In this document: positions 1 to 7,776 of the stretch, one piece after another
How positions within the stretch are numbered: the first letter of the stretch is position 1
Layout of the letters: each line of letters begins with the position of its first letter
Assembly (NCBI RefSeq): GCF_022693705.1
Contig: NZ_CP094288.1
Location: forward strand, 1,692,526 to 1,756,525
Direction: 5' to 3'
Length of the DNA stretch: 64,000 bases
DNA from: Infirmifilum sp. NZ
GTDB lineage: Archaea; Thermoproteota; Thermoprotei; Thermofilales; Thermofilaceae
Made by a program: the position numbers and the translations under genes
The notes under the pieces: model-generated
What the model saw: the letters and a program-made list of their open reading frames with translations, nothing else
Databases searched by the model: none
What the model was told of the DNA's origin: nothing

Positions 1-1
1 G

Positions 2-226
2 CGCCAAATCATCGCGGATGTTTTCCAGATGCCTGTTCACAGAGTAAAGTCTGTCGAGTCAACCCTGTTAGGCTCGCTAATCCACTACGCTAACGCCAGG
101 GGTGCTCTAAGAGAATTCGCGCTACCTGAAGACGTGACACAGCCTATTGAAGAGAATCGGGAAACCTACGCAAATGCGTATGCAAGGTACCTTAAATTGA
201 TTGAAAAGCTCTCGGAGTTTGTATAA
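2..226 (+). CDS. FGGY-family carbohydrate kinase, C-terminal end (cut by window edge)
   Basis: The reading frame is open from the window edge, so this is the last ~74 residues of a longer protein. The sequence QIIADVFQMPVHRVKSVEST followed by a small-residue helix and a conserved acidic tail matches the end of xylulokinase/glycerol kinase (FGGY) proteins, where this part closes the ATP-binding lobe. Such enzymes phosphorylate a sugar or polyol in the cytoplasm. The substrate cannot be read from this fragment. An internal ATG at 29 exists, but homology continues upstream of it, so it is not the start. The stop is TAA at 224-226. Confidence 0.75.
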   Translation, partial: RQIIADVFQMPVHRVKSVESTLLGSLIHYANARGALREFALPEDVTQPIEENRETYANAYARYLKLIEKLSEFV

Positions 227-336
227 CTAGCTATCTTCTGTGTGCCTTGCAAAAGGTTCTGGCTTTGGCTTACATATGAGGGGATGCTTAAACAATTTCA
301 ACACTTATGATTAGTATAAAGTGCTCTAGAGTAAAA

Positions 337-345
337 GCTTAAAAG
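337..345 (+). promoter_or_regulatory. TATA box of hicBA
   Basis: GCTTAAAAG is centred 27 bases before the hicB ATG at 368. This spacing puts transcription start at or next to the ATG, so the mRNA should be leaderless. Inference from spacing only. Confidence 0.5.
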
Positions 346-367
346 GCTGGGTACACCCTTACACACT

Positions 368-568
368 ATGAAGAGAATTATTCACGTAAGGATTTACAAG
401 GGAGAAAAGTATTACGTTGCAGAGTGCATTGATCTTCCAGTTGTGAGCCAGGGTAAGACTCTAGACGAAGCAGTAGAAAACATAAGAGAAGCTATACATC
501 TTCATCTTGAAGGAGAAGATTTAAGCGAATGGGATATTCACCCAGACCTTTCTATCCTAGAAGCATAG
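368..568 (+). CDS. hicB: HicB-family antitoxin
   Basis: This 66-residue protein has the HicB partial RNase-H-like fold pattern: an N-terminal beta strand pair (MKRIIHVRIYKGEKYYVAEC), the CIDLPVVSQGKTLDEAVENI core, and an amphipathic helix. HicB proteins bind and neutralise the HicA mRNA interferase. Here no C-terminal DNA-binding domain is present, as in the shortest family members. The gene is followed after 12 bases by a hicA-like sequence whose frame is broken. The base composition is AT-richer than the rest of the window, which suggests recent acquisition. Confidence 0.8.
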   Translation: MKRIIHVRIYKGEKYYVAECIDLPVVSQGKTLDEAVENIREAIHLHLEGEDLSEWDIHPDLSILEA

Positions 569-580
569 AAGTCCCCTCCT

Positions 581-824
581 ATGCCGAAGCTTAAAAGCAT
601 TAAGTGGGAGAGACCTAGTTAAAATATTCTACAGACTCGGATTTACGGTAGCTTCTCAGAAGGGAAGCCACGTTAAACTAAAAAGAATTCTACCAGATGG
701 AACAAAGCAAATCCTAACTATTCCTCTACACGAAGAATTAGACAAGGGGACTCTGAAAGCTATCTATAGACAAGCCTTGAGATATATTCCAGAAGAGGAA
801 TTAAAAGCATATTTTTATGAGTGA
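581..824 (+). pseudogene. hicA: hicA toxin gene with a one-base frameshift
   Basis: The ATG at 581 reads MPKLKSI and then hits TAA at 620-622 in frame 0. One extra base near 602 restores a full HicA: SGRDLVKILYRLGF, then the hallmark SQKGSHVKLKR with the catalytic His, then a typical PLHEELDKGTL stretch, ending at TGA 822-824. No ATG, GTG or TTG lies upstream in the second frame before a stop at 558-560, so the second frame has no start of its own. HicA is a small double-stranded-RNA-binding-fold ribonuclease that degrades mRNA. The toxin is probably inactive, unless the extra base is a sequencing error or is bypassed by ribosomal slippage. Confidence 0.75.
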
Positions 825-1201
825 GTATTCTGCACTTCCGATAGAAGAGAAGTTTTTGAAAAACTTTAGGTGGGGTAGAGCTGAAATAAGTGGAGAAGTT
901 TCGAGAACTTTAGAGTTTTCTAACTAATTAGCTAATAAGATTAAGAAAAATAGCAAGGGATAGAAGGCTTTTATGGCACAATAAAAACCGTCCAGTGGCA
1001 ATTGGGTAAAAATCATTCAAGTGTGTAACAGGGGCTTAGGAGGGCGGACAATGTTCTCCTAATCCACTAAAGACTACGTTATTCTAACCACGCACGGCAC
1101 ACTCCCCCCTCAGGGCCTTCATTCTGCGGCTTCCTTGGGGTGGTCGTGGGCTCCATGTCTTCGCCCCCCTCACCGGGCTGTTTGCCAGTAGCAGCTCGGG
1201 G
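825..1201. other. Gene-free AT-rich stretch before the treT remnant
   Basis: About 375 bases without a convincing gene. A 36-codon frame from the ATG at 817 overlaps the hicA end, but I do not recognise it. A TATA-like GGCTTTTATGG lies near 967-977, but no gene starts at the right distance. From about 1090 the GC content rises sharply and the open frame of the treT remnant begins without recognisable homology, as expected at a deletion or rearrangement junction. Confidence 0.4.
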
Positions 1202-1672
1202 ACGCAGCTCCTACTAATCACCTCTATGGCGCGCGGCGACTCAGAGGGAGCGTTGTTCTACGAGAGAGTCCTGGACTACGTGGCCGGCGACGAAAACATT
1301 CACATACTCACAGACCAGCAGGGCGTCCACGATCTAGAGGTTAACGCGCTGCAACGCGTAACCACCGTTGGCCTCCACACGGCGGTCAGGGAGGGCTTCG
1401 GGCTCGCGGTAACAGAGTTCCTTTGGAAGAGCGTGCCGGTGGTTGCTAGGCCCGTGGGAGGGGTTAAGCTGCAGGTGATAGACGGGCAGACTGGGCTCAC
1501 GGGCTGGAGCGTGCCCGAGCTGGCCGAAAAGGCGGCCAGGCTCCTGAGCGAGCCCGACGCGAGGACAAGGCTCGGGGAAGCGGGCAGAGAGCACGTGCTC
1601 GAGAACTTCGTCATCACCCGGCACGTGCAAAGGTACTTGGCCTTCTTCTCCAGCCTTCTATGCGGTCATTAG
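1202..1672 (+). pseudogene. treT: Trehalose glycosyltransferring synthase (TreT-type GT4), C-terminal remnant
   Basis: From about 1202 the frame encodes the second Rossmann domain of a GT4 retaining glycosyltransferase. It shows TQLLLITSMARGDSEG, a loop on nucleotide-sugar binding, then the signature REGFGLAVTEFLWKSVPVVA (the E-x7-E motif of GT4) and a C-terminal helix ending FVITRHVQRYL. The closest family I recognise is TreT, which joins NDP-glucose and glucose to trehalose. Roughly the first 250 residues, including the acceptor-binding domain, are missing, and the frame upstream has no homology or clear start. The first ATG at 1226 would give 148 residues. I therefore read it as a dead fragment. 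Confidence 0.7.
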
Positions 1673-1730
1673 CATATGCGCATACCTATCGATATTTTTA
1701 CAGGGAAATATCGAGAGCTGTACATAAAGT

Positions 1731-1738
1731 TTTATATA
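1731..1738 (+). promoter_or_regulatory. TATA box of the molybdopterin oxidoreductase operon
   Basis: TTTATATA is followed by 25 bases and then the ATG at 1764, so the operon transcript should begin on or next to the start codon. It is the strongest TATA match on the left side of the window and fits a well-expressed respiratory operon. Confidence 0.65.
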
Positions 1739-1763
1739 CGTTTTGATACGTGTTTAATAACGT

Positions 1764-4199
1764 ATGACCGAGATCACAAGGAGGGACGCCATCAAGCTCG
1801 GAGCCTTCCTCGCCGCGGCCACGGCTGTTAAGTGGCCCGTAAGCCTCGTCGTGAAGCCCCCAAGCCAGCCCCAGAGCCTCGCGGCCGAGGAGAAAGCCCC
1901 CGTGTCTTGCAACATGTGCGCCGCCGGCTGCGGGCTGTACTTCGTCAAGAGGAACGGCACCATGTACTTTGAGCCCAACCTTGAGCACCCACAGCCGGGC
2001 CTCTGCGCTAGGGCGGCCTCGTCCATCCAGCTCTGGAACCACCCCCTCCGGCTGAAGAAGCCACTTAAGAGGGTCGGCGAGAGGGGGGAGGCTAAGTTCC
2101 AGGAGGTTGACTGGGACACCGCCCTCAACGAGATCACTCAGAAGCTGAAGGAGATAATATCCAAGTACGGCCCCGAGAGCGTCGTGTTCACGTACCACTA
2201 CTTCTACGCGTGGCACATGCCGCTCATAGCCTACACTCTCGGCACCCCTAACATAATCCAGTACGCCTCCTGCTGCCACAACGCCTCGACCTACGCCAGG
2301 CAGCTCGTTCTCGCTGCCGGAGGCCCGCCCTCCGTGGACCCCGACTACGAGAACGCCCGCTACATAATCTTCGTCGGCAGGGTCCTGAACGCCGCGATGG
2401 GGATGGTTCAGAGGCTTCAGAGGGCCCGCGAGAAGGGCGTGAAGCTCGTGTTCGTGGACCCGAGGATGCCCAACGCCGCGATGTCCGAGGCCGAGTGGGT
2501 CCCGATCATACCCGGGACAGACGCCGCCTTCCTGCTCTCCATGATACACGTGATCATCCAGGAGAAGCTCTACGACGAGCCCTGGGTCAAGAAGTACACG
2601 AACGCCTGCCTCCTCATCAAGCCCGACGGCTCCGCGCTCACTGGTAAGGACATCGGGAAGGACACCTCCGACTTCATGGTGTACGACCTCGACGCGAAGG
2701 ACTTCGTGAGCTACAAGGCGGCCAAGAACCCGGCGCTCGAGTGGGAGGGCGAGGCCCCTGGCGTCGGCAAGGTCAGGACCGCCTTCACCCTGCTTAAGGA
2801 GAGGGCCGCGCAGTACCCGCCCGAGGAGGCCGAGAAGATCACCGGCGTACCCGCCGAGACGATCAGGAGGATCGCCCGGGAGTTCGCTACAGCGAAGGGC
2901 GTAGTGGAGGACGGCTGGTGGTCTTCGAAGAACGCCAACGACTCCGACGCATTCAGGGCAGCGCTCACCCTGAACGCGCTCGTCGGAAGCATAGAGACGA
3001 GGGGAGGCCTCTACATCCAAGTGGGCGCGAAGTTCCCCGCCTCAGCCACAGCGGCGGCCGACAAGGTGACAACGATCACGGGCGGCACGCTACCCCCGAT
3101 CAAGGCGAAGAGAGTTGACAGTAAATACCCTGTTCTAAACGTCTTCGACACAGTCTTGGACGCGGTGCTGACCGGCCAGCCGTACCCCGTCAAGGCCCTC
3201 TTCATCGTCGGCACGGAGCCCTTCACCCGGGACGTGAACACCCAGAAGCTCATCGAGGCGCTGAAGAAGCTCGACCTCGTCGTCGTGATAGACGTCGTGC
3301 CCAACGACAGCGTCGACTGGGCGGACTACGTGCTCCCCGACAACATCTACCTCGAGCGCGAGGAGCTGGCGACGGTGATGTGGACGCCGCACGCCGCCAT
3401 ACAGCTCTCCCACAAGGTCCTCGACCCGCCGCCCGGAGTCGACGCCAGGAACGGCTTCTGGATCATGATGGAGATCGTCAGGCGCACAGTCCCCGACAGG
3501 GCGGCAGCGGTCGGCTACACGGAGAAGTACGCTGACTACCACAACTTCGAGGAGTTCGAGGCCCTGATAAAGAGGAAGGTCCTGGAGAGCCTGTCCAAGG
3601 CCTGGAACGTGCCGGTGGAGGAGATCGAGAAAGCCCTGGAGATGAAGGGCTTCTACGTGTTCCAGAAGTGGACGCCGAAGGCCGGGCCCGGGACGCGCGG
3701 CACACCCAGCGGGCTCGTGGAGATCTACAGCCTCAGCGCCATCCAGTACGGCGACGACCCGCTGCCGAAGTGGAAGCAGCCGCCCTACAAGAAGCCCACA
3801 GCCCCCAACGAGTTCTACCTCGTGAACGGCCGCGACCAGTTCGTGAGCGCGCACTCCGCTTGGACGAAGAACATCCTCTTCCTCGCTGACAGGAGGGTCT
3901 GGATGAACCCGAAGGACGCCGAGCGCCTAGGCATAAGGGACGGGGACCTGATAGAGCTCGAGGGTCTCGACAACGGCGTCAAGCAGAGGGCGCGCGTTAG
4001 GGTGACGAACCGCGTCCGCGAGGGCATCCTCTTCGTCTACAACAGAGTTGGCGGCAGGGCGTCGAAGCTGATAGGCGGCGAGTACGAGGTCATGAAGGAG
4101 GGCATCAACACCAACAAGTTCACTCTAAGCTGGCTCGAGCCGGTTAGCGGCTCTACCGGTCTTAACTCAACGGTTCGGGTCACGAGGGTGGGAGCATGA
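1764..4199 (+). CDS. Molybdopterin oxidoreductase catalytic subunit (PsrA/PhsA-like)
   Basis: This 811-residue DMSO-reductase-family protein probably acts on the outer face of the membrane. The twin-arginine motif TRRDAIKLGAF (residues 5-15) marks Tat export of a folded, cofactor-loaded enzyme. Cys49, Cys52, Cys56 and Cys81 give the C-x2-C-x3-C-x24-C [4Fe-4S] site. SCCHNAS around residues 169-175 sits where family members place the Mo/W-ligating residue, so Cys170 or Cys171 is the likely ligand. Residues ~680-810 form the molybdopterin-dinucleotide-binding domain. The partner genes (4-cluster ferredoxin subunit, NrfD) show a PsrABC-type complex. Polysulfide, thiosulfate or tetrathionate is a reasonable substrate for such an organism, but sequence alone does not decide it; arsenate is less likely. 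Confidence 0.85.
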   Translation: MTEITRRDAIKLGAFLAAATAVKWPVSLVVKPPSQPQSLAAEEKAPVSCNMCAAGCGLYFVKRNGTMYFEPNLEHPQPGLCARAASSIQLWNHPLRLKKPLKRVGERGEAKFQEVDWDTALNEITQKLKEIISKYGPESVVFTYHYFYAWHMPLIAYTLGTPNIIQYASCCHNASTYARQLVLAAGGPPSVDPDYENARYIIFVGRVLNAAMGMVQRLQRAREKGVKLVFVDPRMPNAAMSEAEWVPIIPGTDAAFLLSMIHVIIQEKLYDEPWVKKYTNACLLIKPDGSALTGKDIGKDTSDFMVYDLDAKDFVSYKAAKNPALEWEGEAPGVGKVRTAFTLLKERAAQYPPEEAEKITGVPAETIRRIAREFATAKGVVEDGWWSSKNANDSDAFRAALTLNALVGSIETRGGLYIQVGAKFPASATAAADKVTTITGGTLPPIKAKRVDSKYPVLNVFDTVLDAVLTGQPYPVKALFIVGTEPFTRDVNTQKLIEALKKLDLVVVIDVVPNDSVDWADYVLPDNIYLEREELATVMWTPHAAIQLSHKVLDPPPGVDARNGFWIMMEIVRRTVPDRAAAVGYTEKYADYHNFEEFEALIKRKVLESLSKAWNVPVEEIEKALEMKGFYVFQKWTPKAGPGTRGTPSGLVEIYSLSAIQYGDDPLPKWKQPPYKKPTAPNEFYLVNGRDQFVSAHSAWTKNILFLADRRVWMNPKDAERLGIRDGDLIELEGLDNGVKQRARVRVTNRVREGILFVYNRVGGRASKLIGGEYEVMKEGINTNKFTLSWLEPVSGSTGLNSTVRVTRVGA

Positions 4200-4759
4200 G
4201 GCTGGCGCACCTCTGGGACCAGTCGGCATGCATAGGGTGCGGCGCCTGCATAGCCGCCTGCAACGCGGCTAACTACGGCTCCAGCACCAGGGAGAACAGG
4301 ACGTGGGGCTGGATCAGGAGCAACATCAGGAGGATCACCTTCGACCTCAAGGCGAAGCCTTACATGCTTCTCGTGCAGTGCCAGCACTGCGACAACGCCC
4401 CCTGCGTGGCCGTCTGCCCCACGGGCGCGAGCTACAGGGACAAGGACGGCCTCGTCAAGATCAACCCCGCGCTGTGCATCGGGTGCAAGTACTGCATGAC
4501 CGCGTGCCCCTACGGGGCCAGGTGGCTGGACGACGAGACCGGCCTACCAATGAAGTGCATGGGGGAGGAGTGCCAGAGCAGGGTGGCCGCGGGCCTCGAG
4601 CCCGTCTGCGTGGCGGTGTGCCCGGCCGGCGCCAGGGCCTTCGGCGACATCGACGACCCGAACAGCGAGATCAGCAAGAGGCTGGCCTCAGGCCGCATAA
4701 TCAGGTTGCTCGAGTATAAGGGCACTGAGCCCAAGTTCTTCGTAAGGGTGGGACCATGA
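4196..4759 (+). CDS. Electron-transfer subunit with four [4Fe-4S] clusters (PsrB-like)
   Basis: This 187-residue protein carries four cysteine groups: CIGCGACIAAC, CQHCDNAPCVAVC, CIGCKYCMTAC and a last group with Cys-x4-Cys then CVAVC. That is the standard DmsB/PsrB arrangement of four cubane clusters, which wire the membrane quinol subunit to the molybdenum site. It has no signal peptide. Family members are carried through the Tat pathway together with the catalytic subunit. Its ATG overlaps the previous stop by four bases (ATGA), so the subunits are translationally coupled. Confidence 0.9.
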   Translation: MRLAHLWDQSACIGCGACIAACNAANYGSSTRENRTWGWIRSNIRRITFDLKAKPYMLLVQCQHCDNAPCVAVCPTGASYRDKDGLVKINPALCIGCKYCMTACPYGARWLDDETGLPMKCMGEECQSRVAAGLEPVCVAVCPAGARAFGDIDDPNSEISKRLASGRIIRLLEYKGTEPKFFVRVGP

Positions 4760-5634
4760 GCTTCCAGGAGGTTTGGACCCCGTTCCTGATAGGGCCTTTC
4801 CTGTGGTTTGCAGGGATAGCAGGGATGGGCAGCGTGGCGTACGCGCTGATGCGCTTCGCGAAGGTTGAGGAGAAGCTACGCGAGCTTTCGCTCACCGTCT
4901 TCGGGAGCGTTGTGCTGGCACTACTGTTCGTCGTCGCCGACCTCTCCCGCCCGGCCAACATGCCCCTAGCCATCCTGGGCTCGCTGGCGAGCGGAGTGTT
5001 CCTAGCGAAGCTGACGGTCTCCTGGATGACACTCGGCATCAGCCTGCTCTTCCTCCTGCTCCTCGCCACCCTAGCCTTAGCGCTCAGGCACACGGCCCTG
5101 CCGGCAATGGCTAAGCTCACCGACAACAAGTACTTCCTGGCAGTGCTAGCCCTGATCGGCCTGCTCGTGACGCTCTACAGCGGCTTCCTCGTCTCCTCGG
5201 CGCCCGGCGTACCGTTCTGGAACACCTCGCTGATACCAATACTGTGGCTGATCAGCGCCTCGATATGCGCGGTCGCTGTCCTCAAGATACTGGTTCACGA
5301 CGAGAGGGTTACGAGGTTCCTCACCACGAGCGGCCTAGCCCTGGACGTGGCCGAGCTTGCGGCTCTGGCAGCACTGATCAACGTCGCCCTCTACTCCGGC
5401 AGCGTGGCCGCGAAGATGAGCGCTGAAGCGCTACTGGTCGGCGAGCTCGCGGCGGCTTTCTGGATCGGCCTAGTGCTCCTCGGTGTCCTAGCGCCGCTAG
5501 CCCTCGGCTTCCTGCTCCTGAAGAAGGAGGACCGAAGGCTGGCCCTTGCGGCTGCTGTCCTCGGCCTGCTCGGGGCCTTGGTGCTAAGGACCCTCGTGAT
5601 ACAAGCGGGGATATTCGAAGTACTAGGTCTCTAG
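4756..5634 (+). CDS. NrfD/PsrC-family membrane anchor
   Basis: This 292-residue protein has about eight hydrophobic helices and short loops. It begins after the previous gene with an ATGA overlap. NrfD/PsrC proteins oxidise or reduce quinones in the membrane and pass electrons to the B subunit. The operon order A-B-C is the classic one for polysulfide and thiosulfate reductases. A T-rich stretch follows about 20-50 bases after the stop and probably ends the transcript. Confidence 0.85.
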   Translation: MSFQEVWTPFLIGPFLWFAGIAGMGSVAYALMRFAKVEEKLRELSLTVFGSVVLALLFVVADLSRPANMPLAILGSLASGVFLAKLTVSWMTLGISLLFLLLLATLALALRHTALPAMAKLTDNKYFLAVLALIGLLVTLYSGFLVSSAPGVPFWNTSLIPILWLISASICAVAVLKILVHDERVTRFLTTSGLALDVAELAALAALINVALYSGSVAAKMSAEALLVGELAAAFWIGLVLLGVLAPLALGFLLLKKEDRRLALAAAVLGLLGALVLRTLVIQAGIFEVLGL

Positions 5635-6247
5635 CACTAAGACTTAAAACATTAATTCTTTACCTTTCATTTAACTTTTTCACTTTAGTAAAACCTCCTT
5701 GGACCTCTTTTTCCACGCGTGTCTCGCTAGCCCATCAAGGACCTAGCTGAGTTTGGCGATAACTCTCGCGTGGTTCCATGAGGGCATGTATAGGTGCGAC
5801 CGTCTCACCGAGCCTACCGCTTTTTGCGCAGAGTGGATAACACGCGCATAACGATGTGTAAACCGCCACACTATGTAACATTATGTAGAACTCTTACCTA
5901 TATACCACCCGAATCCCGGTAGCTACGCGCCGGTCAGGTTTAGCTATCATTTTCGTGTTTCTCCGCCCTTACATACCAGAAGCGGCACCGTCCCGTGTGC
6001 AAGCGACGTATTCAAGCTATATCAACTCAGTATGGGAGAGCTTTTGGAAGCATGGGAGAGGGGCTGGAGCCCTTCGAGCTAGCGGGAGTATCGCAAAAAA
6101 CAATAACAAAAAAATTTTGTTAATGTTATGGTGCCCTAAGCATGCTAAGCGCACGGAACTAATGAAACCCCCTCAGCGCTGAATAACGCGTCACGAGAGC
6201 GCCAACTTTATTTACCGCCTAGCAGTATACAAGAGTAGGAGTATACG
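5635..6247. other. 613-base intergenic region, no convincing gene
   Basis: It starts with T-rich runs (5656-5690) that fit a terminator of the psr-like operon. Around 5868-5890 the sequence has two copies of an ATGTA motif, then a TATA-like CTATATACC near 5899-5907, but no plausible gene follows at the right distance. At about 6104-6122 lies a perfect AT dyad, AACAAAA-AAA-TTTTGTT. A 75-codon frame at 5955-6182 is not protein-like. A short structured RNA or decayed DNA is possible. TTTATTTACC near 6208-6217 probably serves vapB. Confidence 0.4.
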
Positions 6248-6481
6248 GTGGTACAAGTGCCCTCTGATGTAATCTCTGTCAGAGTGCGGCGGGGTCTTAG
6301 GGAGGAGGTCGCGAAGCTGGGGATAGACGTGAGGGAGGTCATTGAGAGAGCTCTCGAGGAGGAGGTTCGCAGGGTTAAAAGGGAGAGGTTCAGGACGCTA
6401 GTTGAGGAGGCCCTGAGATCCATGGACGTAGATGTCGAGGAGTGGGCTTCCGCGGTCAAGGAGTCGAGGCTTGAGAGGTAG
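6248..6481 (+). CDS. vapB: VapB-family antitoxin
   Basis: This 77-residue protein has an N-terminal ribbon-helix-helix-like segment (VISVRVRRGLREEVAKLG, then DVREVIERALEEEVRR) and a charged tail that should wrap the toxin. It begins with GTG at 6248, five bases after a purine-rich AGTAGGAG. The stop is three bases before the vapC ATG. The antitoxin both blocks the PIN toxin and represses its own operon. Confidence 0.75.
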   Translation: MVQVPSDVISVRVRRGLREEVAKLGIDVREVIERALEEEVRRVKRERFRTLVEEALRSMDVDVEEWASAVKESRLER

Positions 6482-6484
6482 GGT

Positions 6485-6901
6485 ATGGCCCCCAGGTTTC
6501 TGCTGGACGCCTCCGCTGTTTACCCGCTTGTAGCTACTCTTAGAGAGGAGTTCGTAGATCACGCGAGGCTGTTTGCCGTGCTCGACCTAACAGCGTACGA
6601 GGTGGGAAACGCGCTGCTGAAGGAGTATAGGAAGGGCAGAGTCCGGGACCTCGATGCCGCCTTTAGGCTCTTCGAAAGCGCGCTCAGCTACGTAACGGTG
6701 CTTAACTTCCCTGGGCTTTCGGAGGTCTTAAAGCTCGCGTATAGTGAGAACCTAACTTTCTACGATGCAGCTTATCTCTACTCGGCCAGAGCCCGCGGGA
6801 TGAGGCTCGTCACAGAAGACCGGGATCTGCTTCGGTTCCCCAAGTCCATCAACGTGAGAAGCCTCCTGGAGGCGCTGGGCACTGGCTCCGAGATCACTTG
6901 A
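6485..6901 (+). CDS. vapC: VapC-family PIN-domain ribonuclease toxin
   Basis: This 138-residue PIN domain has the expected acidic residues for metal-dependent RNA cleavage: Asp8 in FLLDASAV, Glu39 in TAYEVGNAL, Asp94 in FYDAAYL, and Asp112/Asp114 in TEDRDL. All look intact, so the toxin should be active. VapC toxins typically cut tRNA or rRNA. It is the second gene of the pair. Downstream there are 320 bases without a gene. Confidence 0.85.
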   Translation: MAPRFLLDASAVYPLVATLREEFVDHARLFAVLDLTAYEVGNALLKEYRKGRVRDLDAAFRLFESALSYVTVLNFPGLSEVLKLAYSENLTFYDAAYLYSARARGMRLVTEDRDLLRFPKSINVRSLLEALGTGSEIT

Positions 6902-7221
6902 AGGTCTCTTCTCAAGTCCTAATGCCTCACTCTACTAGTGAAGTCAACATCACCTCGCGGTACTACCGGAGCTCAGCACCGGTTTATGCTCTATTATCTC
7001 GAAGGTGCCAGGGATGCACGATGTCGCATGAGCCTGACAGCTACTCATTATTCAGCACCTTTAGGGTACTTCCTTTAACTTCTCTTCATTTCTCGTGTGT
7101 TTAGGGAAAGCATGAAACGAACAGGGAAAATAGGTAGAAAGCGAGAGAAGGACTATCGCCCTGGAGTACCGCCAGAGGCCAGAGTTCCGCGGGGCTAGCA
7201 GAGCCGCAGGACTTGAGTTTC
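6902..7221. other. 320-base gap between vapC and the Nudix gene
   Basis: A 68-codon frame beginning at TTG 6898 has no protein-like character and overlaps the vapC stop. I see no tRNA, repeat or clear terminator hairpin. Two converging transcripts (vapC and the Nudix gene) end here. Confidence 0.4.
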
Positions 7222-7680
7222 TCAAAACACTTTCAGGTTGAACCCGATGAGCCTGGAGTAGTCCCCGTCGAAGTAGAAGTGCCCCTCCACGTTGTACCCC
7301 GACAGCACGTGGGGTAGCCAGTGCCTGTCATCCTCCCACATCTCGCTGAAGGGGATCGAGCCTAAAGGCACCCAAAGGGGCTCCGCCTCGTCGCTCCCCG
7401 AGACCTCCCCCTCGTACGAGTCCGCTACGAAGACGTGGACGACCCAGTCAGGCACGTGGTCGCTTGAGTAGAAGTGGAGCACACCCCTGTGGTGGACGTT
7501 CCGGACCGTGAGGCCTACCTCCTCGAGGACCTCTCGCCTAGCCGCCTCCTCGAGGGGCTCTCCCTCCTCGACCTTGCCCCCAACCCCGTTCACCTTGCCC
7601 GCGCCGAACCCCCTCCTCTTCCTGATGAGGAGGACTTTGCCCGAGCTGATTACGAAGACCAAGGTCGCCAGCGTCGTCAA
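7222..7680 (-). CDS. Nudix hydrolase, MutT/MTH1-like
   Basis: This 152-residue protein carries a complete Nudix box, starting at Gly35 in GGKVEEGEPLEE and continuing through Arg49-Glu50 and Glu53-Glu54 to Gly56. These residues bind the divalent metals that hydrolyse nucleoside diphosphate linkages. The N-terminal pattern LATLVFVISSGKVLLIRKRR and the downstream layout resemble eukaryotic MTH1 and bacterial MutT, which remove oxidised dNTPs. The substrate here is inferred. The start is TTG at 7680, since the nearby ATG runs into a stop at once. A TATA-like ATTTAAG lies about 35 bases upstream. Confidence 0.85.
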   Translation of the reverse strand: MTTLATLVFVISSGKVLLIRKRRGFGAGKVNGVGGKVEEGEPLEEAARREVLEEVGLTVRNVHHRGVLHFYSSDHVPDWVVHVFVADSYEGEVSGSDEAEPLWVPLGSIPFSEMWEDDRHWLPHVLSGYNVEGHFYFDGDYSRLIGFNLKVF

Positions 7681-7776
7681 CCTAGAACACCATTACTCGT
7701 TGCGGATGGAGGCTTAAATCTCCTTCTCCCTGAAGGATAGATTTATTAGGTCAGGAGGAGTTGTCGAGGCGGGCAT

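Noticed and set aside
817-927. 36-codon frame from ATG 817 overlapping the hicA end
   Set aside because: No recognisable domain, low protein character, and it lies in AT-rich decayed DNA.
5955-6182. 75-codon frame in the long intergenic region
   Set aside because: Composition is not protein-like, no RBS or TATA at the right distance, no known pattern.
6898-7104. 68-codon frame after vapC
   Set aside because: Starts at a TTG overlapping the vapC stop; Ser/Thr-rich random-looking translation.
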